Origin: Deinococcus fonticola
GTDB lineage: Bacteria; Deinococcota; Deinococci; Deinococcales; Deinococcaceae
Reading direction: 5' to 3'
DNA length: 64,000 nucleotides
Assembly: GCF_004634215.1 (NCBI RefSeq)
Contig: NZ_SMMH01000008.1
Location: 1 to 64,000, forward strand
Shown here: piece by piece, positions 37,126-46,648 of the stretch
Layout of the letters: each line of letters begins with the position of its first letter
Position numbering within the stretch: position 1 is the first letter of the stretch
Translations under genes and position numbers: made by a program
The notes under the pieces: generated by a model
Database searches by the model: none
Told to the model about the DNA's origin: nothing
The model's input: only the letters and a program-made list of their open reading frames with translations

Positions 37126-37982
37126 AACCCCCACAACGGGAACTGAACAGACTGGAATTGCCCTCCCACGGGCGAACGTTGGCTGAGTTCGAGCCGCAGC
37201 ATTTTGGCTGGGAAGTCGAAGACGGCGTGGCCACCATCACGCTGAACCGCCCGGAGCGCAAGAACCCCCTCACGTTCGACAGTTACGCGGAGTTGCGCGA
37301 CACCTTCCGCGCCCTGGTGTACGCCAGCGACGTGAAAGTCGTGATCCTGCGCGGCGCGGGGGGGAACTTCTGCTCGGGCGGGGACGTGTTCGAGATCATC
37401 GGGCCGCTGGTGCAAGCGGATATGCCGGGCCTGCTCAACTTCACGCGCATGACCGGCGACCTCGTGAAAGCCATGCGCGGCTGCCCGCAGCCCATCATTG
37501 CTGCGGTGGACGGCGTGTGTGCCGGGGCAGGGGCGATTCTGGCGATGGCCTCCGACCTGCGCCTCGGCACGCCTGGTACCAAGACCGCGTTTCTGTTCAA
37601 CCGCGTCGGGCTGGCCGGGTGCGACATGGGTGCGTGCGCCATCCTGCCGCGCATCATCGGGCAGGGCCGCGCCAGTGAACTGCTGTACCGGGGCCGCAGC
37701 ATGACCGCCGAAGAGGGACAGCAGTGGGGCTTTTACAACGCCCTGCATGAAAACGAGCAACTGCTGCCCGAAGCGCAGAAACTCGCCGCCGAAATCGCCG
37801 CCGGCCCCACCTTCGCGCACGCCATGACCAAGAAAATGCTGTGGCAGGAGTGGAACATGAGCCTCGACGAGGCCATCGAGGCCGAAGCCCAGGCCCAGGC
37901 CATCTGCATGATGACGAACGACTACACCCGTGCCTTCGAGGCGTTCGCCCAGAAGCAGCGCCCCGTGTTCGAGGGAGACTGA
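37122..37982 (+). CDS. enoyl-CoA hydratase/isomerase-family (crotonase fold) protein
   Basis: 286 residues. The oxyanion hole is in '[13 protein letters not shown]' and '[19 protein letters not shown]'. Of the two crotonase catalytic glutamates, the position in the '[15 protein letters not shown]' loop is not Glu, while the later one is kept ('ASELLYRG', near 185). This suggests a hydrolase, isomerase or ring-opening activity rather than plain hydratase, which fits an alicyclic CoA substrate. The ATG overlaps the marR stop. Confidence 0.87.
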   Translation: MKPPQRELNRLELPSHGRTLAEFEPQHFGWEVEDGVATITLNRPERKNPLTFDSYAELRDTFRALVYASDVKVVILRGAGGNFCSGGDVFEIIGPLVQADMPGLLNFTRMTGDLVKAMRGCPQPIIAAVDGVCAGAGAILAMASDLRLGTPGTKTAFLFNRVGLAGCDMGACAILPRIIGQGRASELLYRGRSMTAEEGQQWGFYNALHENEQLLPEAQKLAAEIAAGPTFAHAMTKKMLWQEWNMSLDEAIEAEAQAQAICMMTNDYTRAFEAFAQKQRPVFEGD

Positions 37983-39142
37983 TGGCCTCTCACCTCGACT
38001 GGCCTTTCTTTGACCCTTCGCACCGCGCCCTGGCTTCGGAACTGCGCGAGTGGGCCGCGTCCAACCTGAACAATATCGATCACCACGACACGGACAGGGC
38101 CTGCCGCCAGCTGGCTGGCGCGATCGGGCGCGCGGGGCTGTTCCGTTACTCGGTGGGCGGCAAGGCTTTCGGCGGCGAGTTTGAGGGAATCGACACGCGC
38201 TCGATCTGTCTGGTGCGCGAGACGATGGCGGAGTTCGATGGCCTGGCGGATTTCGTGTGCGCCATGCAGGGGCTGGGCAGCGGCGCGATCACGCTGGAGG
38301 GAACGCCACAGCAAAAGGAGCAGTACCTGACGGGCGTGGCGAGGGGAGAACTTATTGCCGCGTTTGCCCTGACCGAGCCGGACAGCGGTTCGGACGTGGC
38401 GGCCATGCAGCTGGAGGCCCGCCGGGACGGGGACGCCTACATCCTGAACGGCCAGAAAACGTGGATCAGCAACGGGGGGATCGCGGATTTCTACGTGGTG
38501 TTCGCCCGCACGGGGGAAGCGCCGGGAGCGCGCGGCATCAGTGCGTTCATCGTGGAGGCGGGCACGCCGGGACTCGACGATTCGCAGCGGCTGGAAGTGA
38601 TTGCGCCGCACCCGCTGTCCACACTGACCTTCACGGAATGCCGGGTGCCGGCGTCCGCCCTGCTGGGGGCGCCCGCGCAGGGGTTCAAGCTGGCGATGCG
38701 GACACTGGACATCTTCCGCACGTCCGTGGCGGCGGCGGCGCTGGGATTTGCGCGCCGCGCGCTGTGTGAGGCGACGAACCGCACCCTGAACCGTCAGATG
38801 TTCGGCGGCACGCTTTCGCAGCAACCGCTGGCGCAGGCGATGCTGGCCGACATGGCGACGATGGTGGACAGGAGCGCCCTGCTGACCTACCGAGCCGCCT
38901 GGCTCCGGGACACCGCAGAGAACGTCACGAAAGAGGCGGCGATGGCGAAACTCACGGCCACCGAGGACGCCCAGCGCGTGATCGACATGGCCGTGCAACT
39001 GTTCGGCGGCGCGGGCGTGCAGGTGGGCAACATCGTCGAGAGCCTGTACCGCGAAATCCGCGCCTTGCGCATCTACGAGGGCGCCACCGAGGTGCAGAAG
39101 CTCATCATTGCCCGTGAACTGCTGAAGGAGGCCCGCGCGTGA
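37982..39142 (+). CDS. acyl-CoA dehydrogenase
   Basis: 386 residues, FAD enzyme. '[20 protein letters not shown]' is the flavin/substrate signature, '[19 protein letters not shown]' follows, and the catalytic glutamate is in '[20 protein letters not shown]' (near residue 365). The ATG shares one base with the upstream TGA. It would desaturate a cyclic or open-chain acyl-CoA in the beta-oxidation half of the pathway. Confidence 0.92.
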   Translation: MASHLDWPFFDPSHRALASELREWAASNLNNIDHHDTDRACRQLAGAIGRAGLFRYSVGGKAFGGEFEGIDTRSICLVRETMAEFDGLADFVCAMQGLGSGAITLEGTPQQKEQYLTGVARGELIAAFALTEPDSGSDVAAMQLEARRDGDAYILNGQKTWISNGGIADFYVVFARTGEAPGARGISAFIVEAGTPGLDDSQRLEVIAPHPLSTLTFTECRVPASALLGAPAQGFKLAMRTLDIFRTSVAAAALGFARRALCEATNRTLNRQMFGGTLSQQPLAQAMLADMATMVDRSALLTYRAAWLRDTAENVTKEAAMAKLTATEDAQRVIDMAVQLFGGAGVQVGNIVESLYREIRALRIYEGATEVQKLIIARELLKEARA

Positions 39143-40761
39143 AACTCAGTCCCAGCGCCCATGAAGACTCGTTCGCCCGTGACCACCTGCCCCCGCCCGA
39201 GCAGTGGCCAGAACTGATTTTCGAGCTGCCGGAATTGCACTACCCGGAGCGCTTGAATGCTGCGGTGGAGTTGCTGCGCCTGGCGGCGGAGCAGCCGGAC
39301 AAGCCCGCGTTGCTGGCCGACGGGCAGGTGTGGACGTACCGCGAACTGGACGTGCGCTCGAATCAGCTGGCCCACATCCTGCGGGACGAGATGGACTTGA
39401 AGCCGGGAAACCGGGTGCTGCTGCACGGCCCCAACACGCCGATGCTGGCGGCGTGCTGGTTCGCCATCCTGAAGGCGGGCGGTATCGTGGTGTCCACCAT
39501 GCCGCTGCTGCGCGGTCACGAGCTGGCGAAGGTAATCAGCAAGGCCAGAATCTCTCATGCGCTGAGTGACGTGACCTGCCGCACCGCCGTTCATGACGCG
39601 ATGGAAACCACCAATTCCCTGCGGCACATCTACGGGTTCAAGAAGGACGGGGGGATGCTGCTGGAGATGGCCCGCACCCGCCCGGAATCCTTCGACGCCG
39701 TGCCAACCGCGGCGGACGACGTGGCCCTGATCGCGTTCACGTCCGGCACGACCGGCCAGCCCAAGGGCTGTATGCACTTCCACCGCGACATCCTGGCGAT
39801 CTGCGACACCTTCGCCAAGTACATCCTGAAAGCGGAGAGGGAGGATGTGTTCATCGGCAGCCCGCCATTTGCCTTCACCTTCGGGCTGGGGGTTTCCCTG
39901 CTGTTTCCGCTGCGCATCGGCGCAACGACGGCTTTAGTCGAGAACGGTTCGCCGCCGAACCTGGCGCAGGCCATCGCCCAGTTTGGCGCCACGGTGTGCA
40001 GCACGGCCCCGACCAGTTACCGCATGCTGGCCTCGATGCCGGACCTGAGCGGCCTGAAAACCCTGCGCAAGTGCGTCTCTGCGGGCGAGGCCCTGCCCGC
40101 CGCCACCCGGCAACTCTGGCGCGAGAAAACCGGCATTGAGCTCATCGACGGCATCGGCGCCACCGAGATGCTGCACATCTTCATCAGTGCCGACGAGCAG
40201 GACGCGCGGCCCGGTTGCACCGGCAAGGCCATTCCTGGCATCCGGGCGTGCGTGCTGGACGACAACGGCCAGCCTCTGCCGCCCGGTCAGGCCGGCCGCC
40301 TGGCGGTGAAAGGCCCGGTGGGGTGCCGTTACCTGGACGATGAACGGCAGGCGGTGTACGTGCAGAACGGCTGGAACATCACCGGGGACACCTACGTGCT
40401 GACCGGGGACGGGTACTTCGAATACCAGGCCCGCAGTGACGATATGATCGTTTCCAGCGGGTACAACATCGCCGCGCCCGAAGTCGAGGGGGCCTTGCTG
40501 CGCCACCCCGCCGTGGCCGAGTGCGCCGTGGTGGGCTTCCCGGACGACCTGCGTGGGCAGGTGGTGAGCGCGTTCGTGGTGCTCGCGCCGAACCACCAGC
40601 CCAGCGACCTGCTGAAAAAAGAGTTGCAGGCGTTCGTGAAAGACGAAATCGCGCCGTACAAGTACCCGCGCCGCATCGAATTCCGCAGCGCGCTGCCGAA
40701 AACCGCGACGGGCAAACTCCAGCGTTTCCAGCTGCGGCCACAGGCCGAGTCGAGCTCTTAG
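39139..40761 (+). CDS. benzoate/2-aminobenzoate-CoA ligase family protein
   Basis: 540 residues, GTG start overlapping the upstream stop. The N-terminal '[20 protein letters not shown]' and '[20 protein letters not shown]' are the lead-in of benzoate/anthranilate-CoA ligases. P-loop '[18 protein letters not shown]' near residue 199, A5 '[12 protein letters not shown]', A8 '[20 protein letters not shown]', catalytic lysine '[12 protein letters not shown]'. It would make anthraniloyl-CoA (or benzoyl-CoA) for the fused monooxygenase/reductase. It is the last gene of the tightly overlapped set. Confidence 0.9.
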   Translation: MKLSPSAHEDSFARDHLPPPEQWPELIFELPELHYPERLNAAVELLRLAAEQPDKPALLADGQVWTYRELDVRSNQLAHILRDEMDLKPGNRVLLHGPNTPMLAACWFAILKAGGIVVSTMPLLRGHELAKVISKARISHALSDVTCRTAVHDAMETTNSLRHIYGFKKDGGMLLEMARTRPESFDAVPTAADDVALIAFTSGTTGQPKGCMHFHRDILAICDTFAKYILKAEREDVFIGSPPFAFTFGLGVSLLFPLRIGATTALVENGSPPNLAQAIAQFGATVCSTAPTSYRMLASMPDLSGLKTLRKCVSAGEALPAATRQLWREKTGIELIDGIGATEMLHIFISADEQDARPGCTGKAIPGIRACVLDDNGQPLPPGQAGRLAVKGPVGCRYLDDERQAVYVQNGWNITGDTYVLTGDGYFEYQARSDDMIVSSGYNIAAPEVEGALLRHPAVAECAVVGFPDDLRGQVVSAFVVLAPNHQPSDLLKKELQAFVKDEIAPYKYPRRIEFRSALPKTATGKLQRFQLRPQAESSS

Positions 40762-40852
40762 AACAGTTCTCCGAATGACGCGCTCTGTGGAAGAGCACCC
40801 CAGATCGCTCCATTCTTCGTCCTGCTCATCTGAATTCACTCGCTCTGCTCGA

Positions 40853-40875
40853 ACAAAAGCACTGCGTTCTTTTGT
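40853..40875. promoter_or_regulatory. 7-bp inverted repeat upstream of the styA-like gene
   Basis: ACAAAAG (40853-40859) and CTTTTGT (40869-40875) flank a 9-base centre in the 146-base spacer. Operator or RNA hairpin; no U-tract. Confidence 0.35.
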
Positions 40876-40907
40876 CAAATGCTGTAATCCTTTTCAGGAG
40901 GAAATGT

Positions 40908-42173
40908 ATGCGAAAAGTGGCGATCGTGGGGGCGGGGCAGGCGGGCTTGCAACTGGCGCACGGCCTGTTGCAAAAGGGCTTCAGCGTGACGCTGGTGTCG
41001 GACCGCACGCCGGAGCAGTTCGAGCAGGGGCGCGTGCTGAGTACCCAGTGCATTTTCGGCGATGGCCTGGACACCGAGCGCAGGCTGGGCCTGAACCACT
41101 GGGAAGGCCAAGGGGGCGAGGTAGAGACGTTCTCCGTGAACGTGGCCCATCCCGGCGTGCCGGGGGAACGGCTGATGCACTTCTCGTCGCCGCTGGAATT
41201 TCACGGTCACGCCGTCGATCAACGCGTGAAATTCGCCGGGTGGCTGCGGGCTTTTCAGGAAGCGGGCGGGACGGTCGTCATGCAGGCCGCCACGCCGGAA
41301 AGTGTGGATGACCTGGCCGCCACCCACGACCTCACCCTCATTTCTGCCGGGAAGGGCGACCTGGGGAAACTGTTCCGGAAGAACCCGGAACGCACGCCCT
41401 ACGACGCGCCGCAGCGCCAGTGCAGCCTGGTGTACGTCAGGAATGCCGCGCCGCGCGAGAACGGCCAGGGGGTATCGGCCAACCTGATCCCCGGCGCCGG
41501 CGAGATTTTTATTATTCCGGGCCTGACCCAGGACGAGCAGGGCCGCCCACTCTCTTACGACTCCCTGCTGTTCGAGGCGATTCCCGGCGGCCCGATGGAC
41601 ATTTTCCGCGACGTGAAAGACCCGCAGGAACTCACCGCGAAACTCAAGGACTACATTCAGCAGTTCATTCCGTGGGAAGCGGAGCGCCTGAAGGACGCCG
41701 AACTGACCGACGCACAGGCGTGGCTGATGGGCGGCGTGAAACCCGAGGTGCGCTTTCCCGTTGCCACCCTGCCCAGCGGGCGCCCGGTCATGGGCCTGGG
41801 CGACACGGTGATCGTGAACGACCCGATTACCGGGCAGGGTTCCGGCACCGCTGCCAAGGCGGCCGACCACTACCTGACGCGCATTCTGGAACGCGGCGAC
41901 CAGCCGTTCGACGAAGCGTGGATGACGCAGACCTTCGAGGACTTCTACAACGATTACGCGCAGTTCACGTGCATGTGGACGAACGCCATGCTGGCCCCGC
42001 CTCCCGAGCACGTTCTGAACTATTTCGGCGCGGCCCAGAATGTCCCCAGTCTGGCTGGCCTCTTTTGCAACGCGTTCAACCGCCCCAGAACCCTGTTCCC
42101 GTGGCTGGGTGACCCACAGGCCGCCGCCGACCTCGTGGCCGAGCACACCGCCAGGGCGCAGGCGAACGCTTAA
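40908..42173 (+). CDS. styrene/indole monooxygenase-like flavoprotein (StyA family)
   Basis: 421 residues, the same size as StyA. Rossmann motif 'VAIVGAGQAGLQLAHGLLQ' at the N-terminus, 'VDQRVKFAGWLRAFQEAGG', and 'MGLGDTVIVNDPITGQGSG' near residue 298, which forms the flavin-binding loop of this two-component epoxidase family. AGGAGG at 40896-40901 fixes the ATG. Such enzymes epoxidise styrene or oxidise indole using FADH2 from a separate reductase (StyB); no reductase gene is present. In this island an indole or aminoaryl substrate is plausible. Confidence 0.85.
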   Translation: MRKVAIVGAGQAGLQLAHGLLQKGFSVTLVSDRTPEQFEQGRVLSTQCIFGDGLDTERRLGLNHWEGQGGEVETFSVNVAHPGVPGERLMHFSSPLEFHGHAVDQRVKFAGWLRAFQEAGGTVVMQAATPESVDDLAATHDLTLISAGKGDLGKLFRKNPERTPYDAPQRQCSLVYVRNAAPRENGQGVSANLIPGAGEIFIIPGLTQDEQGRPLSYDSLLFEAIPGGPMDIFRDVKDPQELTAKLKDYIQQFIPWEAERLKDAELTDAQAWLMGGVKPEVRFPVATLPSGRPVMGLGDTVIVNDPITGQGSGTAAKAADHYLTRILERGDQPFDEAWMTQTFEDFYNDYAQFTCMWTNAMLAPPPEHVLNYFGAAQNVPSLAGLFCNAFNRPRTLFPWLGDPQAAADLVAEHTARAQANA

Positions 42174-42250
42174 CAGACGTCAAACCCGGCCCCCCCCTTT
42201 CACTGACCTCATCCGACCACCGCTCTTTTCTCGCCACAGGAGGCAACATC

Positions 42251-42703
42251 ATGGATCTGACCGCAGGAATCACGAAAGCTGGAGAGAGCATCACGGGCGA
42301 AGAGTGGCGCATCCTGGGCCACATCTACCACGCCAAGCACGAGTGCGACAGCAGTTTCAGCTTCGAGACCTACGACCCGGCAGGGACGTTCGTGCCGCCG
42401 CACATTCACACCACGCAGGACGAATTCATTTACGTGCTGGAAGGCAGATTCGACCTGTATCTGGACGGCCAGTGGATGCAGGCGCACCCCGGCGACCTGG
42501 TTCGCATGCCCAAAGGGGTGCCGCACGGGTACTACAACAAGACCGATAAGCCCAGCCGCGCCCTGTTCTGGGTCAGTCCCGCCGGGAAGCTCAAGAACCT
42601 GTTCGAGCAGCTTCACGACCTGACCGACCCGGATGAAGTCGTGAAACGCAGCGCCGCGCACGATGTGGATTTCCTGCCCCCTGACGCCGTGAAAGGCGGA
42701 TAA
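42251..42703 (+). CDS. cupin-domain protein
   Basis: 150 residues, single small beta barrel. Metal-binding motif 1 is 'PPHIHTTQDEFIYVLEG' and motif 2 'PGDLVRMPKGVPHGYYN', with His and Glu ligands in place. AGGAGG precedes the ATG. Cupins in aromatic clusters act as dioxygenases, isomerases or ligand sensors; which applies cannot be read here. It lies between the StyA-like and RidA-like genes. Confidence 0.87.
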   Translation: MDLTAGITKAGESITGEEWRILGHIYHAKHECDSSFSFETYDPAGTFVPPHIHTTQDEFIYVLEGRFDLYLDGQWMQAHPGDLVRMPKGVPHGYYNKTDKPSRALFWVSPAGKLKNLFEQLHDLTDPDEVVKRSAAHDVDFLPPDAVKGG

Positions 42704-42712
42704 AACACCCAG

Positions 42713-42760
42713 GGCAGAGGGTGTGGAGGTGTTCAGCCTCTATACTTTCTGCCCCTCCAC
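42713..42760 (+). promoter_or_regulatory. -10 box inside two mutually exclusive inverted repeats upstream of ridA-like gene
   Basis: GGGCAGA (42713-42719) pairs with TCTGCCC (42748-42754), and GTGGAGG (42723-42729) pairs with CCTCCAC (42754-42760); the two share base 42754, so both cannot form fully. TATACT (42741-42746), a good -10, lies in the loop. This could be a promoter with operator arms, or a hairpin ending the cupin transcript. Confidence 0.45.
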
Positions 42761-42807
42761 AACAGCAGAACCACTTTGAGACACACTTTTTAAGAGAGGA
42801 GTTCTTG

Positions 42808-43221
42808 ATGACCACAACGACGCCCACCCTTCAGACTCTTCACCCGCCGGACTGGGCCAAGGCCAGGGGGTTCTCGAACGGCGTGGCGGCGCGCGGCACG
42901 CTGGTGTTCACGGCGGGCATGATCGGCTGGAATGCCCAGCAGCAGTTCGAGTCGGACGACTTCGTGCAGCAGACGAAACTGGCCCTGCAAAACGTCCTGG
43001 CAGTGGTGCAGCAGGCAGGCGGCGGGCCACAGCACATCGTGCGCCTGACCTGGTTCATCACGAACCGGGACGCGTACCTGGCGCACCAGAAGGAACTGGG
43101 CGCCGCGTACCGCGAGGTGCTGGGCCGCCACTTTCCCACCATGTCCGTGGTGGCCGTGACCGCCCTGATGGAAGAGCGCGCCCAGGTCGAAATCGAAGGC
43201 ACCGCCGTCATTCCGGATTAA
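42808..43221 (+). CDS. RidA/YjgF-family enamine/imine deaminase
   Basis: 137 residues, the trimer-forming RidA fold. 'GFSNGVAARGTLVFTAGMIG' at the N-terminus, 'NVLAVVQQAGGGPQHIVRLT' with the conserved arginine, and 'VVAVTALMEERAQVEIEGTA' at the C-terminus with the active-site glutamate region. GAGAGGAG sits 7 bases before the ATG. RidA proteins hydrolyse enamine/imine intermediates; dearomatised 2-aminobenzoyl-CoA carries just such an enamine, so a pathway role is likely. Confidence 0.9.
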   Translation: MTTTTPTLQTLHPPDWAKARGFSNGVAARGTLVFTAGMIGWNAQQQFESDDFVQQTKLALQNVLAVVQQAGGGPQHIVRLTWFITNRDAYLAHQKELGAAYREVLGRHFPTMSVVAVTALMEERAQVEIEGTAVIPD

Positions 43222-43307
43222 CTCCGCTTCACGCCAGGGGATGGGAAGGCCCTCCCACCCATGTTTTTTCACTCACCCCCGCCTCAAGCCTGCTCAAGGA
43301 GACCGCC

Positions 43308-44471
43308 ATGCATAAGATTCTGAAACTGACCGCCCTGACCGCCCTGCTCTCCACGTCCGCACTGGCACAGGGCAGCGTGAAAATCGGCTTCGTCAGCACC
43401 CTGTCCGGCCCCGGCAGTGGCCTGGGCGTGGACGCCCGCGACGGCTTCAACCTGGCGCTGAGGCACCTGGGGAACAAGTTCGGTGGGCTGAACGTGGACG
43501 TGAGCTTCAGTGACGACAAACAGGACGCCGACACGGCGCGCCAGGCGGTGGAGAAGGCCATCAAGCGCGACAAGGTGGACTTCCTGACCGGGATTATCTT
43601 CAGTAACCTGATGCTGGCGGTCGGGGACACCATTTTCGACAGCAAGACGCCGTATGTCAGCCTGAACGCCGGCCCCAGCCAGTACGCCGGCAAGGACTGC
43701 AACCCTTACTTCTACAACGTGGCGTGGCAGAACGACAACCTGCACGAGGCCATGGGCAAATACGTCCAGTCGCGCAAGTTCGACGGCGTGTACCTGCTGG
43801 CTCCCAACTACCCCGCCGGCAAGGACGCGCTGACCGGGTTCAAACGCTTCTACAAGGGCAAGGTGGCGGCCGAGATGTACACCAAGGTGAACCAGCTGGA
43901 CTTCGCCGCCGAGATCGCGCAGATTCGCGCCGCCCGGCCCAGGGCCGTGTACACCTTCCAGCCCGGCGGAAGCGGCATCAACTTCATCAAGCAGTACGCT
44001 GAGGCCGGCCTGCTGAAGGAAATTCCGCTGTTCCTGCCCGGTTTCAGCGCCGACGCGGACGTCATCAAGGCCGTCGGGCCCAGCATGGTGGGCATCTTCA
44101 ACACCAGCCAGTGGACGCTGGAACTGGCGAACGACACGAACAAGAAATTCGTCGAGGACTTCAGGAAAACGTACAACCGCACCCCCAGCCTGTACGCCGC
44201 GCAGGGATACGACGCCGCGCTGCTCATGAACGAGGCCGTGAAAGACCTGAAAGGCAACCTCGGCAACGACGCCGCCATGCGGAAAGCCCTGGAGAATGCC
44301 ACCTTCACCAGCACGCACGGCCCCTTCAAAATGGGCGCCAACCACTACCCCATTCAGGACATCTACCTGCGCCAGGTGGCCAAGAAAGGCAACGAAGTCG
44401 TGAACCGCCAGGTGGGCAAGGTGTTTACCGCGCACGTGGACGCCTACGCCAGGGAATGCAAGATGAAGTAA
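43308..44471 (+). CDS. livK: branched-chain-type ABC transporter substrate-binding protein (aromatic-acid type)
   Basis: 387 residues with signal peptide MHKILKLTALTALLSTSALA. First-lobe segments 'VKIGFVSTLSGPGSGLGVDA' and 'YVSLNAGPSQYAGKDCNPYF' resemble receptors for aromatic acids rather than leucine. It differs clearly from the livK pair at 20282-22752. AAGGAG precedes the ATG. The Liv genes follow, separated by a terminator-like hairpin that would favour receptor over permease. Confidence 0.9.
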   Translation: MHKILKLTALTALLSTSALAQGSVKIGFVSTLSGPGSGLGVDARDGFNLALRHLGNKFGGLNVDVSFSDDKQDADTARQAVEKAIKRDKVDFLTGIIFSNLMLAVGDTIFDSKTPYVSLNAGPSQYAGKDCNPYFYNVAWQNDNLHEAMGKYVQSRKFDGVYLLAPNYPAGKDALTGFKRFYKGKVAAEMYTKVNQLDFAAEIAQIRAARPRAVYTFQPGGSGINFIKQYAEAGLLKEIPLFLPGFSADADVIKAVGPSMVGIFNTSQWTLELANDTNKKFVEDFRKTYNRTPSLYAAQGYDAALLMNEAVKDLKGNLGNDAAMRKALENATFTSTHGPFKMGANHYPIQDIYLRQVAKKGNEVVNRQVGKVFTAHVDAYARECKMK

Positions 44472-44525
44472 AGCCCATGAACCGGGCCGCAAGCCTCTAA
44501 AAGCTTCCACCTCTTCCCGCCAAAA

Positions 44526-44557
44526 AGGTGTGGTGCCTCTCCCCACCACACCTCACT
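44526..44557 (+). terminator. hairpin terminator between binding protein and livH
   Basis: AGGTGTGGTG (44526-44535) pairs perfectly with CACCACACCT (44544-44553), then CACTTTT. Partial termination here would set a high receptor-to-permease ratio. Confidence 0.8.
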
Positions 44558-44576
44558 TTTGAATCGGAGTTCATCG

Positions 44577-45497
44577 GTGCCCATTGACCTCATCCTCGAA
44601 CAACTTCTGAACGGCGTGCAGTTCGGTCTGATGCTGTTTCTGCTGGCGGCCGGCCTCACCCTGATCTTCGGCGTGATGGACCTGATCAACCTCGCGCACG
44701 GCAGCCTGTACATGATCGGCGCGTACCTGACCGCCACCTTTGCGCCCAGGGTCGGGTTTTTTCCTGCCGTGGCCCTGGCCATCGTGGGCACCATGCTGAT
44801 CGGCGCCCTGCTGGAAATGCTGATTATTCGCCGCCTGTACGCCCGCAGCCACCTCACGCAGGTGCTCTCGACGTTTGCCCTCATGCTCATTGCCAACGAG
44901 GTCGTGCGGATGCTCTGGGGGGCGCAACCGGTCGCCCTGAGCGCCCCGGAAGCCCTCTCGCAGCCCCTTCAACTGCCCGGCTTCAAGTACAGCGCCTACC
45001 GGCTGTTCATCATTGCCGCCGGACTCGGCGTCGGTGCGGGCCTGGCCTACCTCGTGAACCGAACCCGCGTCGGCATGTGGCTGCGCGCCGGGGCCAGCAA
45101 CCGCGAGATGACCCGCGCCATGGGCGTAAAAATAGGGCCGCTCTACACCCTGATTTTCGCGCTGGGGGCGGGGCTGTGTGCCCTCGCTGGCGCCCTGCTC
45201 GGCCCGCTGCTGTCCGTGCAGGTCGGCATGGGCGAGAACATCCTGATCCTGGCCTTCGTCGTCGTCGTCATCGGTGGCATCGGCAGCATCAAAGGGGCCT
45301 TCATAGGCTCGCTGCTGGTCGGCATTCTCGACACCGCCGGGCGGGCTTTCCTGCCTGGCTGGCTCAGCGCCCTGGGCAATCCGCAACTGGCCGCCAGCCT
45401 CGGCCCCGCGCTGGCCAGCATCGCCATCTATGTCCTGATGGCGGCCGTGCTGTTCTTCAAACCCAGGGGCCTGTTCCCGGCCCGGGGGACGGCGTGA
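44577..45497 (+). CDS. livH: branched-chain-type ABC transporter permease, LivH type (second system)
   Basis: 306 residues, inner membrane. The GTG at 44577 with CGGAG upstream is favoured over a TTG 18 bases earlier. 'DLINLAHGSLYMIGAYLTATFA' and 'RAGASNREMTRAMGVKIG' (EAA-like) are LivH features. Part of the second, plus-strand Liv system. Confidence 0.92.
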   Translation: MPIDLILEQLLNGVQFGLMLFLLAAGLTLIFGVMDLINLAHGSLYMIGAYLTATFAPRVGFFPAVALAIVGTMLIGALLEMLIIRRLYARSHLTQVLSTFALMLIANEVVRMLWGAQPVALSAPEALSQPLQLPGFKYSAYRLFIIAAGLGVGAGLAYLVNRTRVGMWLRAGASNREMTRAMGVKIGPLYTLIFALGAGLCALAGALLGPLLSVQVGMGENILILAFVVVVIGGIGSIKGAFIGSLLVGILDTAGRAFLPGWLSALGNPQLAASLGPALASIAIYVLMAAVLFFKPRGLFPARGTA

Positions 45498-45576
45498 AGC
45501 GCAGAGAATGGAGCGTGGGTTGGATTGGGCGGGAAAGTGGGCCATACGCCCCCGCCTCCCGCGAAAGGACGGCGCC

Positions 45577-46515
45577 ATGAAACGCGCCCTGCCTTTTCTT
45601 CTGCTGGCGCTGGGCCTGGCCCTGCCATTCATTCTGACGGCGCTCGGGCAGGAGTACTACATTTCGTTCGCGTCGCGCATTCTGGTGGTCGCGCTGGCCG
45701 CCAGTGCGCTCAACCTGATTCTGGGGTACGGCGGCCTGGTGAGTTTCGGTCACGCGGCGTACTTCGGGGCGGGGGCCTATGCGGCGGCGCTGCTGGCCGC
45801 CAAGGGCGCGGGGTTCCCGGCGCAGTTGCTGGGAGGAACGGGCGTTTCGGCTCTGCTGGCGTTCGCGTTCGGCTGGGGGGCGCTGCGGACTCGTGGGGTG
45901 TACTTCATCATGATCACGTTGGCGCTGGCGCAGATGCTGTACTACCTGGCGGTGTCGTCCGCTTCGCTGGGCGGCGAGGATGGCCTGCGCCTCAGCCGCG
46001 CCGCGCTGTGGGGCGAGGTGACGCTGGGAGACGACCGGGCCATGTACTACACGGCGCTTGTTTTCCTGACGCTGGGCCTGTTCGTGATCTGGCGCGTGGT
46101 TCACAGCCGCTTTGGCGAGGTGGTGCAGGCCGCCCGCGACAACGAGACGCGCACGCTGGCGCTGGGCTATCCGGTGCGGCAGGTGCAGCTGGTGAACTTC
46201 GTGATCGGCGGGGCGCTGGCGGGCCTGGCCGGCGTCCTGATGACGCAGCTCAGCGGGTTTGCCAACCCCAGTCTGCTGTCGTGGCACCAGTCGGGTCAGT
46301 TCATGATGATGGTCATTCTGGGCGGCGTGGGTTCCTTCTGGGCAGGGCTGCTGGGCACGGTGGTGCTGCTGGGCCTGGAGGAATACCTCGGCGAAATCAC
46401 CGAGCGCTGGCCCCTCTTCGTGGGGTTGATTCTGCTGGGCGTGATGCTGTTCGTGCCGAAAGGTCTGGGCAGTCTGGGCACACTCTTTAACCGTAAGAAA
46501 GGGGTGACGCCGTGA
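45577..46515 (+). CDS. livM: branched-chain-type ABC transporter permease, LivM type (second system)
   Basis: 312 residues. The ATG at 45577 has AAAGGA upstream. 'NLILGYGGLVSFGHAAYFGAG' is the LivM signature; 'RDNETRTLALGYPVRQVQL' is the ATPase-contact loop; about nine membrane helices. Partner of the LivH above. Confidence 0.92.
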   Translation: MKRALPFLLLALGLALPFILTALGQEYYISFASRILVVALAASALNLILGYGGLVSFGHAAYFGAGAYAAALLAAKGAGFPAQLLGGTGVSALLAFAFGWGALRTRGVYFIMITLALAQMLYYLAVSSASLGGEDGLRLSRAALWGEVTLGDDRAMYYTALVFLTLGLFVIWRVVHSRFGEVVQAARDNETRTLALGYPVRQVQLVNFVIGGALAGLAGVLMTQLSGFANPSLLSWHQSGQFMMMVILGGVGSFWAGLLGTVVLLGLEEYLGEITERWPLFVGLILLGVMLFVPKGLGSLGTLFNRKKGVTP

Positions 46516-46648
46516 GATGGCATCCATTCCATTTCGCCAAAAGTGGGAAAGCTCCACTTCTGGCTGCATTTCACGAAGGCCATCTTTGCTCTTTCTCCCT
46601 CTGGTCGGATTCCAGGCCCCACGATTGGGGCTTTCCATCGGAGGTTAT

